Part shown: positions 54,775 through 63,335 of the stretch, in pieces
Position numbering within the stretch: position 1 is the stretch's first letter
Layout: each line of letters begins with the position of its first letter
Origin: Bradyrhizobium sp. Ash2021
GTDB taxonomy: Bacteria > Pseudomonadota > Alphaproteobacteria > Rhizobiales > Xanthobacteraceae
Direction of reading: 5' to 3'
Assembly (NCBI RefSeq): GCF_031202265.1
Contig: NZ_CP100604.1
Location: 8,662,501-8,726,500 of the forward strand
Length of the DNA stretch: 64,000 bases
The notes under the pieces: generated by a model
What the model was told of the DNA's origin: nothing
Database searches by the model: none
What the model saw: the letters and a program-made list of their open reading frames with translations, nothing else
Made by a program: the position numbers and the translations under genes

Positions 54775-55497
54775 ATGACCACCCCGTTCAAGACCATCCG
54801 AGCCCGCGCCGAGAAGCGCAAGGGCGGCCCGAAGGCGCTGAACAAGCTGCTGCCGCCCAAGCCGGACCTGAAGGCGCTTGCCAGATTGCGCGACGACCGC
54901 GCCCTTGCGGAGATGACCCGGCGGGTATTTTGCGCCGGCTTCGCCTGGAGCGTCATCGAGGCGAAATGGCAAGGTTTTGAAAAAGCGTTTCTCGGATTCG
55001 ATCCGGGCCGGCTTACGCTGCAGCCCGATGAATTCTGGGACGGCTTGATGAAGGACGCGAGCATTGTCCGCAACGGCGCCAAGATCATGTCGGTGCGCGC
55101 CAACGCCTCTTTCGTCCGCGACGTGGCGAAAGAACATGGCAGCTTCGGCAAGATGTTGGCGAAGTGGCCGGCTTCCGACGAGATCGGATTGCTGTCGCTG
55201 CTCGCCAAGCGCGGCAGCCGGCTCGGCGGCAATACCGGCCAGATGCTGTTGCGCTTCCTCGGCTGGGACGGCTTTGTGACATCGAGAGACGTGGTGGCGT
55301 GCCTGCGCGATGCCGGCCTCGACGTCGCCGAGACGGTCACCTCAAAGCGCGACCTCGCCAAGGTGCAGGCGCAGTTCAACGCCTGGGCCGAGGAGACGGG
55401 GCTGCCCTACACGCAGATGTCACGGATTTGCGCGATGTCGATCGGGGAGAATTACAGCAACGAGACGCTGGCGCGATTTGTTGGTGGGGAGGAGTGA
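54775..55497 (+). CDS. DNA-3-methyladenine glycosylase I-like protein (Tag family)
   Basis: A 240-residue all-helical protein. Family marks include FAWSVIEAKWQGFEKAF near residue 57, FDPGRL, IVRNGAKIMSVRANA near 98 and the C-terminal MSRICAMSIG. Tag excises 3-methyladenine from alkylated DNA. A TTG at 54769 is an alternative start. It follows the VapBC fusion by 64 bases with no shared regulation apparent. Confidence 0.88.
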   Translation: MTTPFKTIRARAEKRKGGPKALNKLLPPKPDLKALARLRDDRALAEMTRRVFCAGFAWSVIEAKWQGFEKAFLGFDPGRLTLQPDEFWDGLMKDASIVRNGAKIMSVRANASFVRDVAKEHGSFGKMLAKWPASDEIGLLSLLAKRGSRLGGNTGQMLLRFLGWDGFVTSRDVVACLRDAGLDVAETVTSKRDLAKVQAQFNAWAEETGLPYTQMSRICAMSIGENYSNETLARFVGGEE

Positions 55498-55525
55498 GGG
55501 GTAGGGGTTCGCTAACCACAGTGCC

Positions 55526-55693
55526 AACCAGGAAAACATCACCGGCTCCCCCACGGTAGGCCTGCACGCCGACGACCAGATATTCCTGCGGCCGGCCATC
55601 GTCGAAGGCGTGTTGCTGCAATTCGGCGACTTGATCACCTTGCGGGGCGGAAAAATCCAGGACCACTGGCCGGTGTATCTGCAATCCGATTGA
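55526..55693 (+). pseudogene. C-terminal remnant, DSD1-type PLP enzyme (D-threonine aldolase/alanine-racemase-like)
   Basis: Translation of 55526-55693 reads NQENITGSPTVGLHADDQIF, LRPAIVEGVLLQFGDL, then GGKIQDHWPVYLQSD and a stop. This matches the end of DSD1/D-threonine-aldolase-type PLP enzymes as I know them (FLRP-x-E-x-VLLQFGD, WPV). No start, no upstream domain. The family assignment is moderate; the fragment status is clear. Confidence 0.5.
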
Positions 55694-55723
55694 AGCATGA
55701 ACATGGCGAGACGCGGCGCCTCC

Positions 55724-56524
55724 TTACGTCTCACGCCCCCGATCGAAATCATCCTCGAAACGCAAATGCTTGACGCTGCGGCCACGGCGCCGCACGACCT
55801 TCAAGGCCTCCATCCCGATTTTAATGTGCATTTCGACATAGTTCTCGGTCACGGTCCGATCCGACGCTTCCGTCTTCACACCCTCCGGGATCATTGGCTG
55901 ATCGGACACCAGAAGCAGCGCGCCGGTCGAAATGTGGTTGGCGAATCCAACGGCAAAGATTGTCGCCGTCTCCATGTCGATCGCCATGCTTCGCGTACGA
56001 CGCAGCATATCCTTGAAGTGATCATCGTGTTCCCAGACGCGACGATTGGTCGTGTACACGGTTCCTGTCCAATAATCCTGGCCGAGGTCGCGGATCATCG
56101 TCGACACCGCGCGTTGCAGCTCGAACGCGGGCAGCGCGGGGACCTCCGGCGGCAGGTAATCATTCGAAGTACCTTCACCCCGAATGGCCGCAATCGGCAG
56201 GATCAAATCGCCAATATGATTTTTGCGTTTCAACCCGCCACATTTGCCGAGAAACAACACGGCCTTCGGCGCGATGGCGCTTAACAGATCCATCACGGTC
56301 GCGGCATTCGGGCTTCCCATGCCGAAGTTGATCAGGGTGATCCCCTCGGCAGTCGCATTGGGCATGGGCCGATCGATGCCCTTGACCGAAACGCCGTGCT
56401 GCGCGGCGAACCATTCGACATAATTGTCGAAGTTGGTCAGCAGAACATATTCTCCGAATTCAGCAAGCGGCGTGCCGGTGTAACGCGGCAGCCAGTTTTC
56501 CACGATGTCCTTTTTCTCTTTCAT
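55724..56524 (-). CDS. amn: AMP nucleosidase
   Basis: A 266-residue protein of the nucleoside-phosphorylase fold, short form of AMP nucleosidase without the extra N-terminal domain of E. coli Amn. Marks: GITLINFGMGSPNAATVMDLL, LFLGKCGGLKRKNHIGDLILP and SMAIDMETATIFAVGFANH with the purine-site Asp/Glu. It splits AMP to adenine and ribose-5-phosphate, controlling AMP pools. Stands alone and is convergent with the fragment at 55526. Confidence 0.9.
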   Translation of the reverse strand: MKEKKDIVENWLPRYTGTPLAEFGEYVLLTNFDNYVEWFAAQHGVSVKGIDRPMPNATAEGITLINFGMGSPNAATVMDLLSAIAPKAVLFLGKCGGLKRKNHIGDLILPIAAIRGEGTSNDYLPPEVPALPAFELQRAVSTMIRDLGQDYWTGTVYTTNRRVWEHDDHFKDMLRRTRSMAIDMETATIFAVGFANHISTGALLLVSDQPMIPEGVKTEASDRTVTENYVEMHIKIGMEALKVVRRRGRSVKHLRFEDDFDRGRET

Positions 56525-56814
56525 TTGCGTTTGGTCTCATCCGGCGCGCGCAACGACGCTGGCAGTCAAGCTAGTGGACACACGTGTTCCCTGTCCAATG
56601 CGAGACGCGCGAATTTGCCGGATTCCACTCATCAAATGTTCCGGAGGATGGCCGCGACGACAACGGCGATCGTCGGGTTCAATCGCGCAGGAATGATGCG
56701 CTGCGACGCTGGGCGCTGGTCCGGCCATACCCGATTGGTTGTATAGTCGAGAATAGCGGGGGGACGTGCTGCGTTGCAACAAGTGTGTCCGAAACCCAAC
56801 CAGGGAGATCCGCC

Positions 56815-57234
56815 ATGAAAGTCAAGGAAGTGATGCACAAGGGCGTCGACTGGGTTAGCCCCAATACGCCCATCACCGAAATCGCGAAATTGATGCGGGA
56901 GCACGACATCGGCTGCATCCCGATTGGAGAGGATGACCAACTCGTCGGAATGGTGACCGACCGCGATATCGTCTGCAAGGGGCTTGCAAAAAGCAAGTTC
57001 GATGCCGGCCGCGCGATGGCGCGCGATGTAATGACCGAAGGTATCCATTGCTGCCGCGAGGATGACGACCTCGCCAAGGCGGTGCACCATATGGAGACGC
57101 TCAAGGTCCGCAGGCTGCCGGTGATCAACAAGAGCAAGCGGATGGTCGGCATGATCAGCCTCGGTGACCTCAGCCATTCCGCGTCCGGCGATTTGCTGAC
57201 CGAGTGCGTCAAGAGCGTTTCGGCCCATCACTGA
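56815..57234 (+). CDS. Tandem CBS-domain protein
   Basis: A 139-residue protein from ATG 56815, with gggag 8 bases upstream. Two CBS domains cover it: VKEVMHKGVDWVSPNTPI...VGMVTDRDIVCKG and ARDVMTEGIHCCREDDDL...VGMISLGDLSH. Such pairs bind adenosine nucleotides and sense energy charge. It is next to AMP nucleosidase but divergent from it, with about 290 bases between their starts; a joint role in adenylate sensing is possible but unproven. Confidence 0.9.
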   Translation: MKVKEVMHKGVDWVSPNTPITEIAKLMREHDIGCIPIGEDDQLVGMVTDRDIVCKGLAKSKFDAGRAMARDVMTEGIHCCREDDDLAKAVHHMETLKVRRLPVINKSKRMVGMISLGDLSHSASGDLLTECVKSVSAHH

Positions 57235-57425
57235 CGCACGGCAGGCACTCCTGCCGCCCGAAATGTGCTAATCAACGACATGGCGTGAAATGTCGTTCGG
57301 TCAGCTTCGCGGATCGGATGACGGCTCAGATCGGCTGGACGACGTGAGTTCATCACGCTTCCTGGTTTAAGCGGCGGCCGACCGACCGCGCGCGAGAGGA
57401 TTGCTTCGTCTATCGGGAGAGCAAC

Positions 57426-58604
57426 ATGTCGGATCCGCAACGCCGGGAGTTTCTGGTCGCGGCAGCCGGGATCGCCTCGCTGGCAACGTTGAGCGGGGCG
57501 CAACCGGCACTCGCCGGCGATCCCAGCTTCATGAACAACGTTCCGGATCCGGTTTTGTCCGGCAAGGATCTGCCGACCTTCAAGTTCGCGCTGGAGAAGT
57601 CGGAGGGCAAGGTCATCGGCAACAGCTACGGCAAGGAAGCAACCGTCGAGCAACTGCCGATCTCCAAGGGAATCGCTGGGGTTTCGATGCGGCTCGAGCC
57701 CGGCGCGATGCGCGAGTTGCACTGGCACGCCACCGCGGCCGAGTGGGCGTTCGTCATCGAGGGGCGCGTCCGCACCACGGTGATCGATCCATACGGCCGC
57801 GCCGAGACCAACGACTTCGAGCCCGGCGACATCTGGTATTTTCCGCGCGGTCACGGCCACATGCTGCAATGTCTTGGCGACAAGCCCTGTCATTTCATCC
57901 TGATCTTCGACAATGGCTACTTTTCAGAGTTCGGCACCTTCAGCATCACCGACTGGATCGGGCACGCACCAAAACCGCTGCTGGCGAAGAATTTCGGCGT
58001 GCCCGAATCCGCGTTCGACAGCTTCCCCAAGGAAGAAGTGTATTTTGCCCGCGGCAAGCTGCCGCCCGCCGAGCAGTCGGCGCCGCTGCAGGGATGGGTT
58101 TTGCCGCCGGAGACACACAAGTATCGCCTGCTGGCGCAGCCGCCGCTCGCGGTCTATCCGGGCGGCCGCGAGTGGCGGGTCGATTCCAGCCGCTTCCCGA
58201 TCGCGAAGACCATCACCGGCGTCGTGCTCGAGCTTGATCCCGGCGCGTTGCGCACGCTGCACTGGCATCCGACCGCCGACGAGTGGCAATACGTCATCGA
58301 CGGCACCGTCAGCGTCACCTTGTTCGGCTCCCATGGCCGCTTCCGCACCGAACAGTTGGACCAGGGCGACGTCGGCTACATCCCGCAGGGTTACGGACAC
58401 TCGATCGAGAATGTCGGCGACAAGCCCGCGCGCATCCTGATCGGGTTCAACACCGGGATCTATGAGGGCATCGACCTGTCACAATGGATCGCGGGAAACC
58501 CCACCGACGTGCTCGCCAGCAATTTCAGCCAGCCGCCGGAATTGTTCGAAAAATTCCCGCATCATGACGTCTTTATCACCGACAGGAATGGACCGGCCAA
58601 ATAG
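57426..58604 (+). CDS. Bicupin oxalate decarboxylase-like protein with Tat signal
   Basis: A 392-residue protein. The twin-arginine signal is QRREFLVAAAGIASLATL ending near ALAGDP, so it is exported. Each cupin has a full manganese site: His99, His101, Glu106, His145 and His279, His281, Glu286, His325. OxdC enzymes turn oxalate to formate and CO2. The lid, SENST in Bacillus subtilis OxdC, is SEFGT here (Ser167-Thr171); the proton-donor Glu168 is kept but two neighbours differ. Either oxalate decarboxylase or a related bicupin. Confidence 0.9.
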   Translation: MSDPQRREFLVAAAGIASLATLSGAQPALAGDPSFMNNVPDPVLSGKDLPTFKFALEKSEGKVIGNSYGKEATVEQLPISKGIAGVSMRLEPGAMRELHWHATAAEWAFVIEGRVRTTVIDPYGRAETNDFEPGDIWYFPRGHGHMLQCLGDKPCHFILIFDNGYFSEFGTFSITDWIGHAPKPLLAKNFGVPESAFDSFPKEEVYFARGKLPPAEQSAPLQGWVLPPETHKYRLLAQPPLAVYPGGREWRVDSSRFPIAKTITGVVLELDPGALRTLHWHPTADEWQYVIDGTVSVTLFGSHGRFRTEQLDQGDVGYIPQGYGHSIENVGDKPARILIGFNTGIYEGIDLSQWIAGNPTDVLASNFSQPPELFEKFPHHDVFITDRNGPAK

Positions 58605-58621
58605 GTGGGCGAGCGCAGAAC

Positions 58622-58921
58622 TCACGCCGGCTGGGGTTTCGCGGCCGGCGCGTTGGCGAGCAGTTTGCCGATCTCCGGCTTGCAGGTGCCGCAATTGGTG
58701 GCGGCTTTCAGCCGCCGGCCGATGGCTTCGATATTTTTGGCACCTTTGAGGATCTCGGCCGAGATCTGGCGCTGCCCGACGCCGAAGCACGAGCAGACGA
58801 TCGGCCCGATGTCTTCGCCGGCTTCCAGCGGCCGCCCTGTCAGTAGCGACATCCGCGCCTTCGGCGAGAGCGTGCTTTCCGCGAACAGACTGGTCAGCCA
58901 GGAACGCGAGACCAGCCTGTT
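58622..58921 (-). pseudogene. C-terminal remnant of assimilatory nitrate reductase NasA
   Basis: The minus strand reads VSRSWLTSLFAESTLSP, RPLEAGEDIGPIVCSCFGVG and TNCGTCKPEIGKLLA to a TGA near 58622. This is the end of NasA with its BFD-type [2Fe-2S] cysteines (C-x-C ... C-x-x-C). The molybdopterin domains are gone; upstream sequence abruptly becomes the kinase tail on the other strand. Confidence 0.7.
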
Positions 58922-59266
58922 GCGCTGGGCGTGACGGTCTACCGCATGTTCACCGCCGCCTATCCCTGTGGCGAGATCGAACCGTTTTCGCGGCCGCGCT
59001 TCGGCAAGCCGGCTTCGCTGTCGCGCTATCGCCCGGATTTGCCGGCCTGGCTCGATGCGGTGATCGGCAAGGCGCTCCACGTCGATCCCACCCAACGTTT
59101 CGGCGACGTCATCGAATTCGCCCACGAGCTTGAAAATGGCGCGATGTAGGCAAAGCCCGCCGTGGCGAAGCGGCAGGCGCTCTACGACCGCAATCCGCTG
59201 ATGTTCTGGAAGCTATTGTCGGCGAGCCTCATCATTCTCGTCGCGATACTCTTGGCGTGGCGCTGA
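58922..59266 (+). pseudogene. C-terminal remnant of a bifunctional Ser/Thr kinase-phosphatase
   Basis: The plus strand reads ALGVTVYRMFTAAYPCGE, RYRPDLPAWLDAVIGKALHVD, RFGDVIEFAHELENGAM, an in-frame TAG at 59147, then AKPAVAKRQALYDRNPLMF and a membrane helix to TGA 59264. It is the kinase C-lobe end plus membrane tail as found in membrane kinase-phosphatases of this group. The TAG stands where Trp (TGG) is expected. The catalytic part is missing. Confidence 0.7.
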
Positions 59267-59289
59267 TCTGCCGCGCCGCCGGCGCGCGG

Positions 59290-60522
59290 TCAGATCACGA
59301 AGAATCCATGGGTCGCGTCGCGCCGCAGCTGTTCGACGAGGCCGTACTCCCAATCGAGATAGGCCTGCATCGCGCCGGTATCGACGTCGGTGCCCTCGTA
59401 GGGACGGCGGTAGCGATGCGCCGGATCGGGTTTTGGCAAGACTAAAGGCGGCCCCACTTCCAGCTGACGATCGTAACCGCCATCGAGCACGTAGGTCTCC
59501 CAGCCCATCTGCGCGAGCCAGGACGCCGTCATGTCGGCGCGGACGCCCCTGTCGTCGGTCAGGAGGATGCGCGCCCCACGCACCGGTGCAGCCATGTCGA
59601 TCTCCTGGACCAGCTGCCCGCCCGGATAGTGGCGAAAGCCTGCGATGTGACCGGCGGCATATTCTTCGGCGTCGCGAACGTCGAAGCGATAGAGCGTGCG
59701 GCGGGTCTGCGCCTGCAGCGCCATCGCTTCCGCCACGCCGACATGCCGGACGCCGGCGCGATAGGCGACGTCGCGGGCATTCTGTTCCGCGCCCTCGAAC
59801 GGACCGATCGCGCCGCGCCGGCCAGCCCGATGCTCGAGCTGCTGTTTTGCCAGCGTCCAGCCGATGGTGCCGTTGCGCAGCGCCACCACCTTGTTCGGGA
59901 CGCCGGCGTTGATCAGCGACTGGGTGCCGATGATCGAGCGGGTGCGGCCGGCACAATTGACGACGATCGTCGTCGCGGGATCGGGTGCGGCGCGGCCCGC
60001 ACGCAGCACCAGTTCGGCCCCGGGCACGCTGACGGAGCCCGGAATGTTCATGGTGGCATATTCGTCGAAGCGCCGGACATCGAGCACGGCGATATTGGCT
60101 TTGCTCGCAATCAACGCGGCGACGTCTTCCGCCGGCAGCGAGGGCGTGTGGCGGCGGGACTCGACCAGTTCGCCAAACGCCTTGGCGTAGGAATTCACAT
60201 CCTGAAAGAGTTCGTAGCCCGCGTCCCGCCAGGCCCGCAGTCCACCGTCGAGCTGGCGAATGTCGGTGTAGCCCAACGCCTGAAGGCGATCGACGGCGTG
60301 CGGAACCAGGCCTTCGCCGGAATCGTAGACGACGATCGGCACGTCCTTGCGGGGCAGCCTCGTCTCGGCCTCGAGCGCAATCCTGCCGGCGGCCATGTTG
60401 GCGGCAAACAGGGGATGGCCGGTGGCAAAATCGGCCTCGTGCCGCAGATCGAGCAGCGCGATTTCATCGCGCAGCAGCAGCGCGCTGCGGACTTGCGAGG
60501 GCGTGACGGAGGGTGCGGTCAT
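59290..60522 (-). CDS. Triple rhodanese-domain sulfurtransferase
   Basis: A 410-residue protein from ATG 60522 (the frame is open further up but not homologous). Three rhodanese modules: 1-110 (LLDLRHEADFATGHPL, LDGGLRAW), 125-245 (LDVRRFDEYATMNIPGS, VVNCAGRTRS) and about 275-380 (DVRDAEEYAAGHIAG, YVLDGGYDRQLE). Only the middle one has an active-site Cys (Cys190); modules 1 and 3 have YDSGEG and TDDRGV there. Such proteins move sulfane sulfur; the inactive modules may bind. No partner genes in the window. Confidence 0.9.
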   Translation of the reverse strand: MTAPSVTPSQVRSALLLRDEIALLDLRHEADFATGHPLFAANMAAGRIALEAETRLPRKDVPIVVYDSGEGLVPHAVDRLQALGYTDIRQLDGGLRAWRDAGYELFQDVNSYAKAFGELVESRRHTPSLPAEDVAALIASKANIAVLDVRRFDEYATMNIPGSVSVPGAELVLRAGRAAPDPATTIVVNCAGRTRSIIGTQSLINAGVPNKVVALRNGTIGWTLAKQQLEHRAGRRGAIGPFEGAEQNARDVAYRAGVRHVGVAEAMALQAQTRRTLYRFDVRDAEEYAAGHIAGFRHYPGGQLVQEIDMAAPVRGARILLTDDRGVRADMTASWLAQMGWETYVLDGGYDRQLEVGPPLVLPKPDPAHRYRRPYEGTDVDTGAMQAYLDWEYGLVEQLRRDATHGFFVI

Positions 60523-60572
60523 GGATGGCGGGTTGGGATCAAAATTGTGGCTACCTTGCCGGGCATCAATAG

Positions 60573-60890
60573 CTATCCCGGCTGAAAAGGCAAAGACGCG
60601 ACATACGACCATTTGCCGAAGAGATCGGCGACATCGGCCGCCAACGGCGCGAAGGCCGCATCGAACCCCTGCCCCGCGCGCATCCGCTCGCCGACCCCGG
60701 CGATCCCAGGCGCGCCCAGACAGACACGAACGGCGCTGCGATTGCCGACCGCGACGGGCTGGCCGACATGGAAAACGCGGCCCGGCACGCCGGCTATACC
60801 CGCTTGAAAAGGCGTTCGCAATGCGCGCTGCATCACGTCGGCGACCAGCGGCATCCCATTGCCGTCGCATGCGACGATCGGAAATATCGT
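60573..60890 (-). pseudogene. Probable C-terminal remnant of a MocR-type (GntR-aminotransferase) regulator
   Basis: The minus frame ending at TGA 60573 contains GIAGVPGRVFHVGQPVAVG, SAVRVCLGAPGIAGVGERMR and ADLFGKWSYVASL. The pattern of PG-x-x-F, then AVRVCLGAP, matches the end of MocR/PLP aminotransferase domains. Upstream sequence (to 60992, where the frame begins) is not homologous. The call is tentative. Confidence 0.4.
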
Positions 60891-61265
60891 CCGTTGCTGG
60901 ATATCCCCATCCCCGTGATCCCGGTCGACCAGATCAAGACGAGAAGACGATGAAGCATGTTCGCAAACCAGCTCTGAAAATCGCGCGGTCACGCGCGCGC
61001 GGAGGTTCGGGCTCGTACGCCTATGCCGGCTCGGGCACGACGTGCCGTGAGTGGTTACTTGTCCACGTTAAGGAAAACCTCTCTCCCATCGCAGCCTCTG
61101 ACGATCACGTTCGAGAGCGCCATTTCCTCGGGATGGCAGGGTGAATCCGCCGACGTTGTATCCGATGTGCCGATGGATCCCATCTGAATAAGCTGGCTTA
61201 TCTGGCTACGCTGCATTCCCTAGTTTCTCCTCATGAGCAATCCAGGCCCTGTCGAGGAGAACACG
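60891..61265. other. Intergenic region, no gene seen
   Basis: About 375 bases before the Old Yellow Enzyme gene. A plus-strand frame from 60952 (MKHVRKPALKIARSRA...) is open but low in evidence. The region should carry the promoter of the downstream genes; gtcgaggag before 61266 is the ribosome-binding site. Confidence 0.35.
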
Positions 61266-62338
61266 ATGAACCAATCATTCACGCCCGTCCGTGTCGGACG
61301 CTACACGCTGCCAAACCGCCTGGTCATGGCCCCGATGACCCGCAGCCGCGCGAAGTTCGACGGCACGCCGGGAGGACTGGCCGCCGAATATTATGCCCAA
61401 CGCGCCGGCGTCGGACTGATCGTCACCGAAGGCACTCAACCCTCGGATGACGGACAGGGCTACTTCGCCACGCCGGGCATCTACATGCCCGCGCACATCG
61501 CGGGTGGAAGAAGGTGACCGCAGCCGTGCATGACAAGGGCGGCCGTATCTTCATCCAGATCATGCACGCGGGACGTATGTCGCACCCCGACAACACGCCG
61601 CATCATCGTCAAGCCGTAGCGCCCGCCGCGATCGCGCCGGGGAGTCAGATGTTCACGGCAACAGGAATGCAGGACATTCCGACACCGCGCGCGCTGACGA
61701 CCGAGGAAGTGCGCCGGACCGTCGCCGACTTCCGCCATGCGGCGCGCTGCGCCATCGAGGCTGGCGCCGATGGTGTCGAGATTCACGGCGCGAACGGCTA
61801 TCTCGTCCAACAGTTCGTCGCCCCGAGCGCCAACACGCGCACCGATGAATATGGCGGCTCCATCGCGAACCGCGCCCGTTTCGCCATCGAAGTTGCCACG
61901 GCGATTGCCGATGAAATCGGCGCGGACAGGACGGCCATCCGCCTGTCCCCCGGCATCACCATGTGGGGGATCGACGAAGGCGCGGAAGGCCCGGCCCTCT
62001 ACCGCTATCTGGTCGCCGAACTCGACAAGCTTGGTCTGGCCTACCTGCACATCTTGCACACCGGCGACGAGCAGCTGGTGGGCGACGTACGCGCGCTGTG
62101 GAAGCAATCGCTGATCGTGAACCGGCCCGGTCGTCCGCGCAACCAGATCGGCGCTGATGTGGCTTCGGGGCTGGCCGATCTGGAAGCCTACGGCCAGATG
62201 GTCCTTGCCAACCCGGATTTCGTCGCACGGGTGAAGACCGGTGCGCCGATGAACGACGCGGATCGCGCCAGCTTCTTTGGCGGCGCCGCGCAGGGCTATA
62301 CCGACTATCCCGCGCGTGAGGCGGCCACGGCCGCGTAA
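61266..62338 (+). pseudogene. Old Yellow Enzyme/NemA-like alkene reductase, one-base frameshift
   Basis: The first frame gives MNQSFTPVRVGRYTLPNRL ... YMPAHIAGG and then runs to a TGA at 61515. The second gives VTAAVHDKGGRIFIQIMHAGR onward to TAA 62336. They fit together as HIAG-WKKVTAAVHDKGG if one base is added near 61503. Flavin and substrate residues are otherwise present: VMAPMTRSRA, VEIHGANGYLVQQF, NTRTDEYGGSIANR. NemA enzymes reduce activated alkenes and nitro-esters with NADPH. Recent mutation or read error. Downstream: DoxX and pirin genes, a common stress set. Confidence 0.85.
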
Positions 62339-62895
62339 GGCGCGCGGCTACGTCCGTCATCGCTTCGGTCCAGCGGCAAATCATGGCAGCCATTTCCGGG
62401 CCTATGGCCTGCGTGGCATGGCCAAACTGATCGACCCCATCATTGGGGTCGATTATGCGTGGATCGGCGAGATTGGCTGCAGCTTTCCGCCACACAAACC
62501 GGCCGACGTAAAACGACGCCCTCCGCGAGCGGCCTGACCAGTCACACCCTTTCTATCGGAAGCAAGTGCGCCCGGCGCCGTGTTGCCGCTGGCGACGAAT
62601 TGCTCAAACTGCCGATATACGCGGGCATTGCTATCGAACTCACTCCGCCAACGCTCGTCGACAAGCCATCGTGACCGCCTAAAGTCCGAGAAGGCGTGAC
62701 CACCTTGCGACGTTGAGCCTCCGACGGATCTCCCGATCACTGCCGTGCGGAAAACATCCACCCCTCCGGGTGGGTGCGGCATCGGCCGCATATCGGAGAA
62801 ACCGATGGATATCATCGAAATAAATCGGCTGTTGCCCGGACGGTCGGCATCTTAGCTTCGTCTCACTTTCGACCTCACACCCAACGGAGTCCAAT
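62339..62895. other. Intergenic region with hairpin, no gene seen
   Basis: About 560 bases. A strong hairpin at 62430 may end the reductase transcript. A cccctccgggtgggtg hairpin near 62760 is another. A minus-strand frame around 62540-62700 (SRWLVDERWRSEFDSNARVY) has protein-like composition and may be a gene scrap, but I do not recognise it. Confidence 0.35.
62430..62453. terminator. Hairpin, possible terminator
   Basis: ATCGACCCCA, loop TCAT, TGGGGTCGAT: perfect 10-bp arms, 92 bases after the reductase stop. No U-run follows, so classical Rho-independent termination is not assured. Confidence 0.35.
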
Positions 62896-63294
62896 ATGAG
62901 CGCAACTTCTATCCAATCAGTTCGTCCTACGCGTCGCATCGGCGCCTGGACGTTGCAGGCTATCCTCGCAGCGGCTTTCCTTGCCGCCGGCCTCGCCAAG
63001 CTGGCGGGCGTTCCTTTCATGGTCGACTTGTTCGAGCAGATCGGACTCGGCCAATGGTTCCGCATCGCGACCGGCGTCGTGGAAGTGACCGGCGCCGTCG
63101 CCCTGCTCGTTCCCGGCCTGGCTTCGATCGGCGCCCTGTGGCTCGGATTCACCATGGTCTGTGCCGTGGCGACCCATGTGTTCGTCCTGCACACCAGTCC
63201 GGTCCCGGCGATCGTCCTGGGATTGCTCAACGCGGTGGTTGTCTACCTGCGGCGCGATGAACTCGCTGGCTTGCTTCACCGGGTCAAGGGCTGA
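62896..63294 (+). CDS. DoxX-family membrane protein
   Basis: A 132-residue protein with four membrane helices (AILAAAFLAAGLAKLAGVP, FRIATGVVEVTGAVALLVPG and two more), the normal DoxX layout. DoxX proteins are often near redox enzymes; some work with SseA and SodA against oxidative stress in mycobacteria. Followed 41 bases later by a pirin gene, likely one operon. Confidence 0.88.
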   Translation: MSATSIQSVRPTRRIGAWTLQAILAAAFLAAGLAKLAGVPFMVDLFEQIGLGQWFRIATGVVEVTGAVALLVPGLASIGALWLGFTMVCAVATHVFVLHTSPVPAIVLGLLNAVVVYLRRDELAGLLHRVKG

Positions 63295-63335
63295 GCTTTG
63301 AAGTTTAGAGATAGCCAAACCTCAGGAGAACGAAA

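Noticed and set aside
60952..61144. Plus-strand frame starting MKHVRKPALKIARS
   Set aside because: No ribosome-binding site or recognisable domain; likely chance opening before the reductase gene.
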